DNA of 16,177 nucleotides. It comes from an uncultured Methylobacillus sp. (lineage in GTDB: Bacteria > Pseudomonadota > Gammaproteobacteria > Burkholderiales > Methylophilaceae). The stretch lies in assembly GCA_946481235.1 (NCBI GenBank), contig CAMLME010000023.1, forward strand, positions 1 through 16,177, in the 5' to 3' direction. The number at the start of each line of letters is the position of its first letter. Position 1 is the stretch's first letter. Of the stretch, positions 1 to 6,922 are shown one piece after another. The position numbers and the translations under genes are program-made. The notes below the pieces were generated by a model. That model ran no database searches, was not told the DNA's origin, and saw only the letters and a program-made list of their open reading frames with translations.

Positions 1-9
1 TTCATGTTC

Positions 10-27
10 TTCTAAGATTTCTTAGAA
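10..27. repeat. Short perfect inverted repeat
   Basis: Seven-base arms (TTCTAAG and CTTAGAA) flank a four-base ATTT spacer. The arms pair perfectly. The repeat is AT-rich and lies just before the terminator hairpin at 42-70, in what is probably the end or 3' untranslated part of a gene outside the window. It could be a small RNA hairpin or a protein-binding palindrome. Nothing in the sequence decides between these. Confidence 0.4.
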
Positions 28-41
28 TAACTGAAAGCTAG

Positions 42-70
42 AAACGGCGCCCTCGGGCGCCGTTTTAATT
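42..70 (+). terminator. Rho-independent terminator of an upstream gene
   Basis: A GC-rich stem of about ten base pairs (AAACGGCGCC pairing with GGCGCCGTTT) closes on a CTCG tetraloop. A T-rich tract (TTTTAATTT) follows on the plus strand. This is the standard intrinsic terminator shape and should end transcription of a plus-strand gene lying to the left of the window. The T-tract is missing on the opposite side, so it should work in one direction only. It separates the lipoprotein gene at 107 from whatever lies upstream. Confidence 0.85.
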
Positions 71-76
71 TATGAT
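71..76 (+). promoter_or_regulatory. Possible -10 element for the lipoprotein gene
   Basis: TATGAT differs from the sigma-70 -10 consensus at one position. It would place a transcript start near 83, ahead of an ACAGG Shine-Dalgarno at 93-97 and the ATG at 107. The position where a -35 box would sit falls in the GC-rich terminator stem and does not resemble TTGACA. This remains a weak call based on the -10 alone. Confidence 0.25.
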
Positions 77-106
77 GCAGCATTGTAATTTGACAGGTAC
101 ATAAAA

Positions 107-364
107 ATGCAACGACGCTCACTACTAGCACTTATTCTGGCAACAATCGCCTTGTTCGGCTGCGCGAGCGGGCCATTCTCGGAGAAACGCGATCTGGAAG
201 CCAGCAGCCAACAACAAGGCATGATAGTTTCCTGCAACGGCTATAAGGCATGGCCCGATTGTTATCGCGCAGCAAAGCAAGCATGCCCCAGCGGGTTTGA
301 GGTTCTGGCCAAAGAAGAAAATCTGCCCACCCAGCTGCGTACTCTCAGAATAAACTGCAAGTAA
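107..364 (+). CDS. Small cysteine-rich lipoprotein, function unknown
   Basis: This 85-residue protein starts with a lipoprotein signal peptide: basic residues at 3-4, a hydrophobic stretch at 6-17, and a lipobox L-F-G-C ending at Cys19. The residue after the cysteine is Ala, not Asp, so sorting to the outer membrane is likely. The mature part carries four more cysteines (43, 52, 60, 84), enough for two disulfides in the periplasm, with a signature of the form C-x-GYKxW-x-x-CY-x7-CPxGFE. I recognise no named family. An ACAGG Shine-Dalgarno at 93-97 supports the start. The gene follows a terminator and precedes the methyltransferase gene by 59 bases, so the two may be co-transcribed. The signal peptide and reading frame make it a confident gene. 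Its role is unknown. Confidence 0.8.
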   Translation: MQRRSLLALILATIALFGCASGPFSEKRDLEASSQQQGMIVSCNGYKAWPDCYRAAKQACPSGFEVLAKEENLPTQLRTLRINCK

Positions 365-423
365 TTCATACGGCAGCCACTTCATCGCCCCTCAAGCGGA
401 ACACCTGAACACGAGAACATTCA

Positions 424-1635
424 ATGGCAGCAGCACCAGGTCGAAATGATCCTTGCCCTTGCGGAAGCGGAAAGAAATACAAGCAGTGTTGCTTGAATAG
501 GCATCATCCATTAGCCACAACCTCGCTCGATCAGCAGCTTCATCATGCTTTGCGATTGGCGCATGCTCACTTCCAGCACGGCAACAGTTCTCAGGCTGCA
601 ACCGTTTGCCATCAAATCATACAAGCGCTGCCTGAGCAGCCTGATGCCTGGCATTTACTGGGTGTCATCGAGTTGCAGCAAGGCAATATCGAGGTTGCAA
701 TTGGAAGCCTTCAGCACGCGCTGAAAGGCCGCCCCACCAATCCTGAGTATCTAGGTAATCTTGGTTTTGCTTATCACGAAAAAGGCGAGCTTGACGCCGC
801 ACTACGCCACTACACCAAGGCACTTCACAATGCTCCCGATTATGTGAACGCCCTGTACAACCAGCATGCCTTGCTGCTCGAAACCAACCGTCCGGCAGCC
901 ATCGAAAATCTGAAGCGTTTATTACGCGCCAACCCTTCGGACAATGATGCCCACTACATGCTGGGCGTATTGTTGGAGTATTCCGGCGATATCGATGCCG
1001 CCAAGGTTAATCTGGAATTCCTCAGGAAGGGTTCACCATTGGGTCGTGCGCGTCTGGATGCCTGGCAATATATAAAGTCAGCGAACGAGTCACTCCCGCC
1101 GATAACTGGCAGCATGCTTGAGACCTTCAGACTCGCCATGGACGCTGCACCAAAAGATGGACTGGTGCTGGAATTTGGCGTGCGCTTCGGCAACACCATT
1201 CGGCAAATTGGATCGCTTGCCAGCCAGCAGGTATATGGCTTTGACAGTTTCGAAGGCTTGCCCGAAGTCTGGCATCACGAGCCCAAAGGCAGTTACACCA
1301 CTCGCGGTGAAATTCCCACAGTACCTTCCAACGTACAACTTATAGCTGGCTGGTTTGAAGACACGCTGCCGAAGTTTTTGGCGAAGCACCCAGGGCATGT
1401 GCGTTTCGTGAACATCGATTGCGACATCTACAGCTCCACCAAAACAGTGCTCGATCAACTCGCGCCACGCATCGTGCCAGGCTCCGTCATCGTTTTCGAC
1501 GAATACATCGGCAATGAGCACTGGCGTGAGGACGAATTCAAGGCTTTTCAGGAAGCCGTTACAACATATGGCTGGGAGTACGAATACCTGTGTGTCAGCG
1601 TCTTCACCAAACAGGTGGCCGTGCGAATCAAATAA
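424..1635 (+). CDS. SEC-C / TPR / TylF-like class I methyltransferase fusion
   Basis: This 403-residue protein joins three parts. Residues 6-23 form a SEC-C zinc knuckle (Cys11, Cys13, Cys22, Cys23; pattern CxC-x8-CC), the small metal-binding module known from the SecA C-terminus. Residues about 40-204 read as five tetratricopeptide-like helical pairs. Residues about 230-403 look like a class I SAM-dependent methyltransferase of the TylF/macrocin O-methyltransferase type: LEFGVRFGNT (249-258) as the SAM-binding glycine loop, YGFDSFEGLPE (271-281), NIDCDIYSSTK (330-340) and FDEY (358-361). The acidic residues of the last two motifs are metal-binding candidates in that family. The start is set by the SEC-C motif, which begins almost at once; the Shine-Dalgarno is weak. 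The target is unknown: TPR suggests a protein partner, while the methyltransferase family mostly acts on sugars or small molecules. The gene converges on the oxidase gene with only six bases between them. Confidence 0.85.
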   Translation: MAAAPGRNDPCPCGSGKKYKQCCLNRHHPLATTSLDQQLHHALRLAHAHFQHGNSSQAATVCHQIIQALPEQPDAWHLLGVIELQQGNIEVAIGSLQHALKGRPTNPEYLGNLGFAYHEKGELDAALRHYTKALHNAPDYVNALYNQHALLLETNRPAAIENLKRLLRANPSDNDAHYMLGVLLEYSGDIDAAKVNLEFLRKGSPLGRARLDAWQYIKSANESLPPITGSMLETFRLAMDAAPKDGLVLEFGVRFGNTIRQIGSLASQQVYGFDSFEGLPEVWHHEPKGSYTTRGEIPTVPSNVQLIAGWFEDTLPKFLAKHPGHVRFVNIDCDIYSSTKTVLDQLAPRIVPGSVIVFDEYIGNEHWREDEFKAFQEAVTTYGWEYEYLCVSVFTKQVAVRIK

Positions 1636-1641
1636 ACGTCG

Positions 1642-2640
1642 TCAGCCTTCCAGCATGCCGAGAAGAGTTTCCGCGCTTGCAGGAGCCATAGTCACACCGT
1701 AGCGAAAATGCCCGGTATTCAGGTAAAGATTGTCGAAATCCGGGTGGCGTCCAATCATCGGTATATTCTCCGGCGACCCCGGGCGCAGTCCACTCCAGTG
1801 CCGGATCACGGGCATATCAGCAAGTTGCGGTAACAATTCTTGGGCTTTTCTGGCCAGATCTCGGGCGGCATCCTCCGTCGTGGACTTATCGAAGCCGACA
1901 TCTTCCACCGTACTGCCAGCGAGAATGTGCCCGTCGCGGCGGGGGATCAGGTAAAAGTCGTTGCGATAAAGAATGGTCGACAACGCACCCGCTTCAAGAC
2001 GATACAGCAGCATTTGTCCACGCATGGGCTTTACCGGGACCGGCTGCGCATACTCGCCTAGCAGTTTATGGCTCCAGGCACCCGCTGTAACTACGTAGGC
2101 ATCCGATTCGAAACGGATGCCTTTGCTGCTTTGCCAGGACTGTACCTTTGCCGTAGCGGATTGCAATCGCAGCAGCTCGGTATGCTCATGTATCGTCACA
2201 CCCAAGGATTCCAATCGTGCGCGCAAAGCTGCCATCAACCTCGGATTGCGTACCTGAGCAACCTGGGGAAGCCATAACGAGTCTTCTTGAATTTCGGCAA
2301 TGAGACCATGCGCCTTGCACCATGCCAATGCGGTCCCGCCGTCAAATGACGGCAGCACCCGCATCCCGCATGCTTGATATTGCGGATCGATACCCGTGGC
2401 TTCGAACAATTCCTCGCATAACTGAGGATAGCGAGCAGCGCCAGCCAAGGCGAGCTGGTTTACCGGCTCCCTGTAGTTCCATGGCAACAACGGAAACAGG
2501 ATGCCTCCGCCGGCCCATGAAGCCTCTCCACCAAGAACACCTTGATCTACCAGCGTCACTTGCCAGTCTTTTTTTGCGAATGCCAATGCGGTCAGGCAGC
2601 CGACAGCGCCGGCGCCTATGATAGTGATGGATGGTTTCAT
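1642..2640 (-). CDS. thiO: FAD-dependent glycine oxidase, ThiO-like
   Basis: This 332-residue flavoprotein belongs to the DAO/glycine oxidase family. The FAD-binding Rossmann motif is at 9-14 (GAGAVG), with Asp32 at the end of the second strand where the ribose is held. A family-typical block EASWAGGGILFPLLPW follows near 40. Near the C-terminus, GLRPGSPENIPMIG (about 284-297) contains the arginine (about 286) that in this family binds the substrate carboxylate, and GHFRYG (about 310-315) closes the FAD site. ThiO oxidises glycine to iminoglycine for the thiazole part of thiamine, releasing hydrogen peroxide. Length is slightly short but complete at both ends. Its ATG overlaps the antiporter stop (ATGA on the minus strand), so translation is probably coupled. 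No thiS, thiG or other thiamine gene is in the window, so a different amine substrate is possible. Confidence 0.8.
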   Translation of the reverse strand: MKPSITIIGAGAVGCLTALAFAKKDWQVTLVDQGVLGGEASWAGGGILFPLLPWNYREPVNQLALAGAARYPQLCEELFEATGIDPQYQACGMRVLPSFDGGTALAWCKAHGLIAEIQEDSLWLPQVAQVRNPRLMAALRARLESLGVTIHEHTELLRLQSATAKVQSWQSSKGIRFESDAYVVTAGAWSHKLLGEYAQPVPVKPMRGQMLLYRLEAGALSTILYRNDFYLIPRRDGHILAGSTVEDVGFDKSTTEDAARDLARKAQELLPQLADMPVIRHWSGLRPGSPENIPMIGRHPDFDNLYLNTGHFRYGVTMAPASAETLLGMLEG

Positions 2641-4610
2641 TTTCCGGTCAGAAGAAAGGTGGCCGCACTGCTTAGATTATCTGGCGTGCCTTGCAAAACG
2701 ACCATATCACCCTCCGCCAAAATGACTTCGGGGGCCGGACTCAGCCCTTTGGTATTCGGGCGCCGGATGGATTTGACCTGCACTTTATGTAGCGTCATGT
2801 CCAAATCCTTCAGACGCATGCGGCATGCATAGGCGCCGGCCGGTAATGCCACGGATTGCAGACGCACCTGATCTTCGTCGCGCGCATCCAGATCGTAATC
2901 AGACAGTCCATGGAAAAATCCGCGGAACATCTGGTAGCGCTCTTCGCGGAAATGACGGATGCGCTTGACCACGCGAGAGAGCGGCACGCCCATCATCACC
3001 AGCGCATGCGAAGCCAGCATCAGGCTGCCTTCGAGCACTTCCGGCACTACTTCTGCCGCGCCAGCATCGACGAACTTTTCCATATTGCTGTCATCCACAG
3101 TGCGCACGATCACCGGCAATTGGGGATAGTTCTCCTGCACCACATGCAGCACCTTCATCGAGGCGTGCTGGTCGGCGTAACTGATGACCACGGCCTTGGC
3201 ACGCTCGGCTCCTGCGGCCTTCAGTACCACGCGCCGGCCGGCATCGCCATAAACGACATTTTCTCCGGCGCTAGCCGCCTCGCGCACTCGGGATGGGTCG
3301 ATGTCCAGCGCGATGAAAGGTATATCTTCTTCATGCAGAAAGCGCGAGAGATATTGTCCGCTACGGCCGAAACCGCAAATGATGACGTGATCCTTGAGTT
3401 CCTGGCCGATGCTCTCGATTTCGTTGATCTTGCGATCACGATTGCTTTCATAACTGCGCGACAAGCGGGAGGCGAACCAGCCATTATGCTGAATAATGAA
3501 AGGCGCTACGACCATCGACAGCAACGAAGCCGCCAGGACTACCTGGAACAGGGTACCGCTCAATACGCCATTCCCCACGCCATGAGCCATGATGACGAAA
3601 CTGAATTCCCCGGCCTGGGCAAGCAAGATGCCGGTACGGATTGCGACCCCCGTCTCATGGCGGAAAAGCCGTGCCAGCTGAGTAATGATCAGGGCCTTCA
3701 AAAACACGATCAGAACAAGCAAGAGCAGGACCCATTCGATGTTGGCAACGAGCACGCGAATGTCCAGCATCATGCCGACAGTAATGAAGAACAGTCCCAG
3801 CAGAATGTCGCGGAAAGGCGCAATGTCGGCCTCAACCTGGTATCGGTAGCGCGTTTCCGATATCAGCATGCCGGCGACGAATGCGCCAAGTGCATAAGAC
3901 AGTCCGGCCAGGCTGGTAACGAAAGCCAGCAGCAGGGTGACCATCAGCACATTCATCACGAACAACTCGCGCGACTGCTGGCGAGCCACCAACTCAAACC
4001 ACGGATTGATCAATCGTTTGCCGAATACCAGCAGGATAGACAGCGTAATCGCGGCCTTCAGCAATGACAACCCCAGCGTCGTCGCCATGACTTCGGCAGG
4101 CGCTGCGAGTGCAGGAATCATGATCAACAGCGGCACAACCGCCAGATCCTGGAACAGCAGCACACCGACCGCCAAACGGCCATGGCGCGAACTGAGCTCG
4201 ACTTTTTCCACCAGCATTTTGGAAACAATCGCCGTAGACGACATCCCCATCGCACCCGCCAACACCAATGCCGCTCCCCAATCGACACCCAGCGCCATCG
4301 CCCCGGACATGACAATCAGCGTCGTGATGGCCACTTGTGCGCCCCCCAGCCCGAACACAGTCGTGCGCATCGCATACAGCTGCGGAAGACTGAACTCCAG
4401 TCCGATGCTGAACATCAGGAAAACGATGCCGAATTCCGCCAGCTCCCGGTTAGCTTCACTATCCGGCAAGATACCGAAGGTATGCGGTCCAAGGAGCACG
4501 CCGATCAGAAAATAGGCGAGCATCGTCGGCAGCCGTAAAACGCGGAACAATGCAACGGCAAATACTGCGCCAGTCAGGAGAATGAGAATGGTTTGAAGGG
4601 TGCCGGGCAT
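2637..4610 (-). CDS. Kef-type CPA2 monovalent cation:proton antiporter with RCK domains
   Basis: This 657-residue inner-membrane protein has a Na+/H+ exchanger domain at about 1-380, made of many hydrophobic segments. The Kef-type Gln-Asp pair is in LLFQD (Q154, D155) and the family block FRDILLGLFFITVGM at 266-280. A cytoplasmic RCK_N (TrkA-N) domain at about 407-525 has the nucleotide-binding loop GFGRSG (413-418). It is followed by an RCK_C (TrkA-C) domain at about 580-655. It should exchange K+ or Na+ for protons under ligand control. E. coli KefB and KefC are glutathione-gated, have ancillary KefG and KefF, and lack RCK_C. This protein has RCK_C and no KefF/G neighbour, so glutathione gating cannot be assumed. 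It is the first gene of a two-gene unit with the oxidase. The Shine-Dalgarno is poor, but the start fits the family N-terminus. Confidence 0.88.
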   Translation of the reverse strand: MPGTLQTILILLTGAVFAVALFRVLRLPTMLAYFLIGVLLGPHTFGILPDSEANRELAEFGIVFLMFSIGLEFSLPQLYAMRTTVFGLGGAQVAITTLIVMSGAMALGVDWGAALVLAGAMGMSSTAIVSKMLVEKVELSSRHGRLAVGVLLFQDLAVVPLLIMIPALAAPAEVMATTLGLSLLKAAITLSILLVFGKRLINPWFELVARQQSRELFVMNVLMVTLLLAFVTSLAGLSYALGAFVAGMLISETRYRYQVEADIAPFRDILLGLFFITVGMMLDIRVLVANIEWVLLLLVLIVFLKALIITQLARLFRHETGVAIRTGILLAQAGEFSFVIMAHGVGNGVLSGTLFQVVLAASLLSMVVAPFIIQHNGWFASRLSRSYESNRDRKINEIESIGQELKDHVIICGFGRSGQYLSRFLHEEDIPFIALDIDPSRVREAASAGENVVYGDAGRRVVLKAAGAERAKAVVISYADQHASMKVLHVVQENYPQLPVIVRTVDDSNMEKFVDAGAAEVVPEVLEGSLMLASHALVMMGVPLSRVVKRIRHFREERYQMFRGFFHGLSDYDLDARDEDQVRLQSVALPAGAYACRMRLKDLDMTLHKVQVKSIRRPNTKGLSPAPEVILAEGDMVVLQGTPDNLSSAATFLLTGK

Positions 4611-4668
4611 AGGGGAAAATCTTTACGCAAATTTTGTGCCGGATCAGCAGCTATTTGCGTTTATATCC

Positions 4669-4697
4669 TTTATTCAGAGGGCGAACCCTTTTATACT
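4669..4697 (+). promoter_or_regulatory. Possible sigma-70 promoter for kdsD
   Basis: TTTATT (4669-4674) and TATACT (4692-4697) are 17 bases apart. The -10 is good and the -35 is weak. Transcription would start at about 4703-4706, so kdsD would have almost no leader and could be translated as a leaderless message from the ATG at 4706. No closely spaced Shine-Dalgarno precedes either ATG (the nearest purine run, AGAGGG at 4676-4681, is too far), which is consistent with this. Confidence 0.35.
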
Positions 4698-4718
4698 TGA
4701 TGATTATGGCAGTATCAA
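4690..4718 (-). promoter_or_regulatory. Sigma-70 promoter candidate for the antiporter/oxidase pair
   Basis: Read on the minus strand, TTGATA (4718-4713) and TATAAA (4695-4690) are separated by exactly 17 bases. Each box differs from the consensus at one position. A start near 4683 would give a leader of about 72 bases before the antiporter ATG at 4610. The -35 box lies inside the first codons of kdsD, and the -10 overlaps the best plus-strand -10 candidate for kdsD. Confidence 0.6.
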
Positions 4719-5707
4719 AATTAAATCAGCAGCAAAACCATCCTGCAGACCCCATTGCCCTTGCTAGAGAAGTCTTGCTGACCGAAGCACGCGCCATTGA
4801 AGCGCTGGCTGAACGCCTCGATAGCAGCTTTCCCCAAGCCGTGGATATTATTTTACAGTGCCATGGGCGCGTTGTGGTGAGCGGCATGGGCAAATCCGGC
4901 CACATCGGCCGCAAGATCGCATCGACGCTTGCTAGCACCGGCACACCAGCATTCTTCATGCATCCGGCTGAAGCGAGCCATGGCGACCTCGGCATGATTA
5001 CCGCCCAGGACACGGTGCTCGTTTTATCCAATTCCGGCGAAAGCGAAGAATTGCTGACCATCGTACCCATGCTCAAACGCATGGGCGCGAAATTGATCAG
5101 CATCACCGGCAAGCCGGGTTCCACGTTGGCCAAGGAAGCCGATGTGCACCTCGATGCATCCGTTTCGCGCGAAGCCTGTCCGCTGGGCCTGGCGCCAACT
5201 GCCAGCACAACGGCCGCCTTAGCTTTGGGCGATGCGCTCGCACTGGCGTTGCTGGACGCACGCGGCTTCTCCGAGGAAGACTTTGCACGCGCACATCCCG
5301 GAGGCGCGCTCGGCAGGCAACTGCTGCTCCATGTGAGCGATATCATGCGCACCGGAAGCGGCATTCCTAAAGTCCCGCAAAATGCATTACTCTCAGCCGC
5401 CCTGCTTGAGATGTCGCGCAAGGGCTTGGGAATGACGGCAGTCGTCGATCAAAACGACAAGCCGATTGGCATTTTCACCGACGGGGATTTGCGCCGTGCA
5501 TTTGAAATCGGTGTGGATGTCGCGTCCACCAGCATTGCCCAGGTCATGCATGCAAACCCTCGCACCATCCTGCCCAACCGCTTGGCTGCTGAAGCTGTCG
5601 AGCTGATGGAAACTCATAAAATCAATGGCCTGCTGGTCACCGACGCTAATGGAATCCTCGTCGGCGCCCTCAACATGCATGACCTGCTGAAAGCGAAAGT
5701 GGTATGA
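4706..5707 (+). CDS. kdsD: D-arabinose-5-phosphate isomerase
   Basis: KdsD converts ribulose 5-phosphate to arabinose 5-phosphate, the first step of KDO synthesis for the LPS core. From the ATG at 4706 it is 333 residues, close to the 328 of the E. coli enzyme. The SIS domain (about 35-190) holds GMGKSGH (60-66), SNSGES (108-113) and REACPLGLAPT (155-165). Lys63, Glu115, Glu156 and His197 line up with E. coli catalytic Lys59, Glu111, Glu152 and His193. Two CBS domains follow (about 210-330), including a TDGDLRR motif. The frame stays open upstream to a TTG at 4634, but those codons do not resemble the family; ATG 4700 is a possible alternative start. The stop overlaps the kdsC start (ATGA), so the two steps are coupled. 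Confidence 0.95.
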   Translation: MAVSKLNQQQNHPADPIALAREVLLTEARAIEALAERLDSSFPQAVDIILQCHGRVVVSGMGKSGHIGRKIASTLASTGTPAFFMHPAEASHGDLGMITAQDTVLVLSNSGESEELLTIVPMLKRMGAKLISITGKPGSTLAKEADVHLDASVSREACPLGLAPTASTTAALALGDALALALLDARGFSEEDFARAHPGGALGRQLLLHVSDIMRTGSGIPKVPQNALLSAALLEMSRKGLGMTAVVDQNDKPIGIFTDGDLRRAFEIGVDVASTSIAQVMHANPRTILPNRLAAEAVELMETHKINGLLVTDANGILVGALNMHDLLKAKVV

Positions 5708-6231
5708 ATCAAGAAGTTGTGGAACGCGCCAAGCGCATCAAGCTGGTCATATTCGACGTGGATGGCGTGATGACCGATGGCAGCCTTTATTTGTGCGACG
5801 ACGGCCAGGAGTTCAAGGCATTCAACTCGCAGGATGGCCTCGGCATGAAGCTGCTCAAGGCCAGCGGCGTCGATATGGCGATCATTACCGGGCGGACTTC
5901 GAAAGTAGTTGTCAAACGCGCCGAAAATACCGGTGTCGCGCATTTCTTTCAGGGTGTCGATGACAAGCTGGAGGCTTTTCTTCACTTATCGCAAGAGCTT
6001 GGCCTGGACCATTCGCAATGTGCGTTCATGGGCGACGATGTGGTCGACTTGCCGCCGATGCTGCGCAGCGGGCTGGCAATTACAGTTCCAGCCGCGCCGG
6101 CACTGGTGAAGGAACATGCGCATTTCGTCACTGCGCGCGAAGGTGGACGAGGCGCTGTGCGCGAAGTCTGCGAATTCATCATGCAGACGCAGGGGACATT
6201 CGACGCCCAGATGGCGCAGTATCTGAAATAA
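5704..6231 (+). CDS. kdsC: 3-deoxy-D-manno-octulosonate-8-phosphate phosphatase
   Basis: KdsC removes the phosphate from KDO 8-phosphate to release KDO. This is a small HAD-superfamily hydrolase of 175 residues without a cap domain, the usual KdsC form. The catalytic loop FDVDG gives nucleophile Asp18 and acid/base Asp20. Motif II is the Thr of TGR (62-64), motif III is probably Lys88, and motif IV is MGDDVVD (109-115) with the Mg-binding aspartates. The start codon overlaps the kdsD stop by four bases, and the stop is one base before the lptC ATG, so the gene is embedded in a tightly packed operon. The intervening enzymes, KdsA and KdsB, are not in this window. Confidence 0.95.
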   Translation: MNQEVVERAKRIKLVIFDVDGVMTDGSLYLCDDGQEFKAFNSQDGLGMKLLKASGVDMAIITGRTSKVVVKRAENTGVAHFFQGVDDKLEAFLHLSQELGLDHSQCAFMGDDVVDLPPMLRSGLAITVPAAPALVKEHAHFVTAREGGRGAVREVCEFIMQTQGTFDAQMAQYLK

Positions 6232-6232
6232 A

Positions 6233-6922
6233 ATGTATGGCCGTTCCGCGATCTGGTTCCTGTTACTGTTGCTGGCATTGCTGGCAGCGCTCACCATGTG
6301 GGCGGATGTCGCGGTGCAACCACCGGGGCCCAAAAGCGATGGCAGCAGCCGTCATGATCCGGATTACAAATTGAATAATTTCCATACGCTCAAAACCGAT
6401 CAGAATGGTAATCCACGCTATATGCTGGCAGCCACAGAAATGGTGCATTACCCGGATGACGACAGCACGCACCTGGTCCGGCCCCGCTTCACCCAATACT
6501 CCCAGACCAAGCCTTATACTCAGATCGAAGGCCAGCGCGGGCTGGTTACCAGTGATGGCAAGCAGGTTTATTTGATGGACAAGGTCAAGGTCGTCCGCGG
6601 GGCGACTCCGCAAAAAGGGGAAATGACCGTCCTGACCGAGTTTCTGCATATCACGCCCGATAGTGAGTTCGCGCGTACCGACCGGGCTGTGACCATATTG
6701 CAGGCGCCGCGTACCGTGGTGCATGCGACAGGCATGGAATATGACAAGAAAAGCGGTATATTGAAGTTATCGAAGCGCGTGCGTGCGCATTATGAGAAGC
6801 CTGTCCCCCGCGCTGTGAAAACGAAAAAACCGCAAGCCCTGAAGAAAGCACCGACTGCCAAGGCGGCAACCACAAGAAAAGCCGTAACAGGCGAATCAAA
6901 ACCCCGCATCCGGAGACCATAA
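6233..6922 (+). CDS. lptC: LPS export system protein LptC, with a long basic tail
   Basis: LptC is the bitopic inner-membrane part of the Lpt bridge that hands LPS from LptB2FG to periplasmic LptA. One N-terminal membrane helix (about 5-24) is followed by a periplasmic beta-jellyroll with the family block PDYKLNNFHTLKTD (43-56) and repeated strands to about residue 187. At 229 residues it is longer than E. coli LptC (191). The excess is a C-terminal tail from about 188 to 229 that is rich in Lys, Arg, Ala and Pro and almost free of acidic residues. The gene begins one base after the kdsC stop, and its stop shares a base with the lptA start (TAATG). Assignment is firm from order and fold signature. 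The function of the tail is unknown. Confidence 0.9.
   Translation: MYGRSAIWFLLLLLALLAALTMWADVAVQPPGPKSDGSSRHDPDYKLNNFHTLKTDQNGNPRYMLAATEMVHYPDDDSTHLVRPRFTQYSQTKPYTQIEGQRGLVTSDGKQVYLMDKVKVVRGATPQKGEMTVLTEFLHITPDSEFARTDRAVTILQAPRTVVHATGMEYDKKSGILKLSKRVRAHYEKPVPRAVKTKKPQALKKAPTAKAATTRKAVTGESKPRIRRP

Noticed and set aside
90..95. A perfect TTGACA -35 box before the lipoprotein gene
   Set aside because: It sits 11 bases before the ATG, so its -10 would fall inside the gene. It overlaps the Shine-Dalgarno region. Treated as chance.
2856..4067. A 403-codon open frame on the plus strand opposite the antiporter gene
   Set aside because: It lies wholly inside the Kef-type gene on the other strand. 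The product is unusually rich in His, Gln and Ala, with no domain, signal or membrane pattern, as expected for an antisense shadow of a GC-rich coding region.
4676..4691. A small hairpin (AGAGGG / CCCTTT around a CGAA loop) before kdsD as a terminator or riboswitch
   Set aside because: The stem is only six pairs with one wobble. There is no further structure or T-run specific to a terminator, and most of it lies within the promoter spacer.
4634..4705. A 5' extension of kdsD from the TTG at 4634
   Set aside because: The extra residues do not resemble any KdsD N-terminus, and the best plus-strand promoter lies downstream of that TTG.
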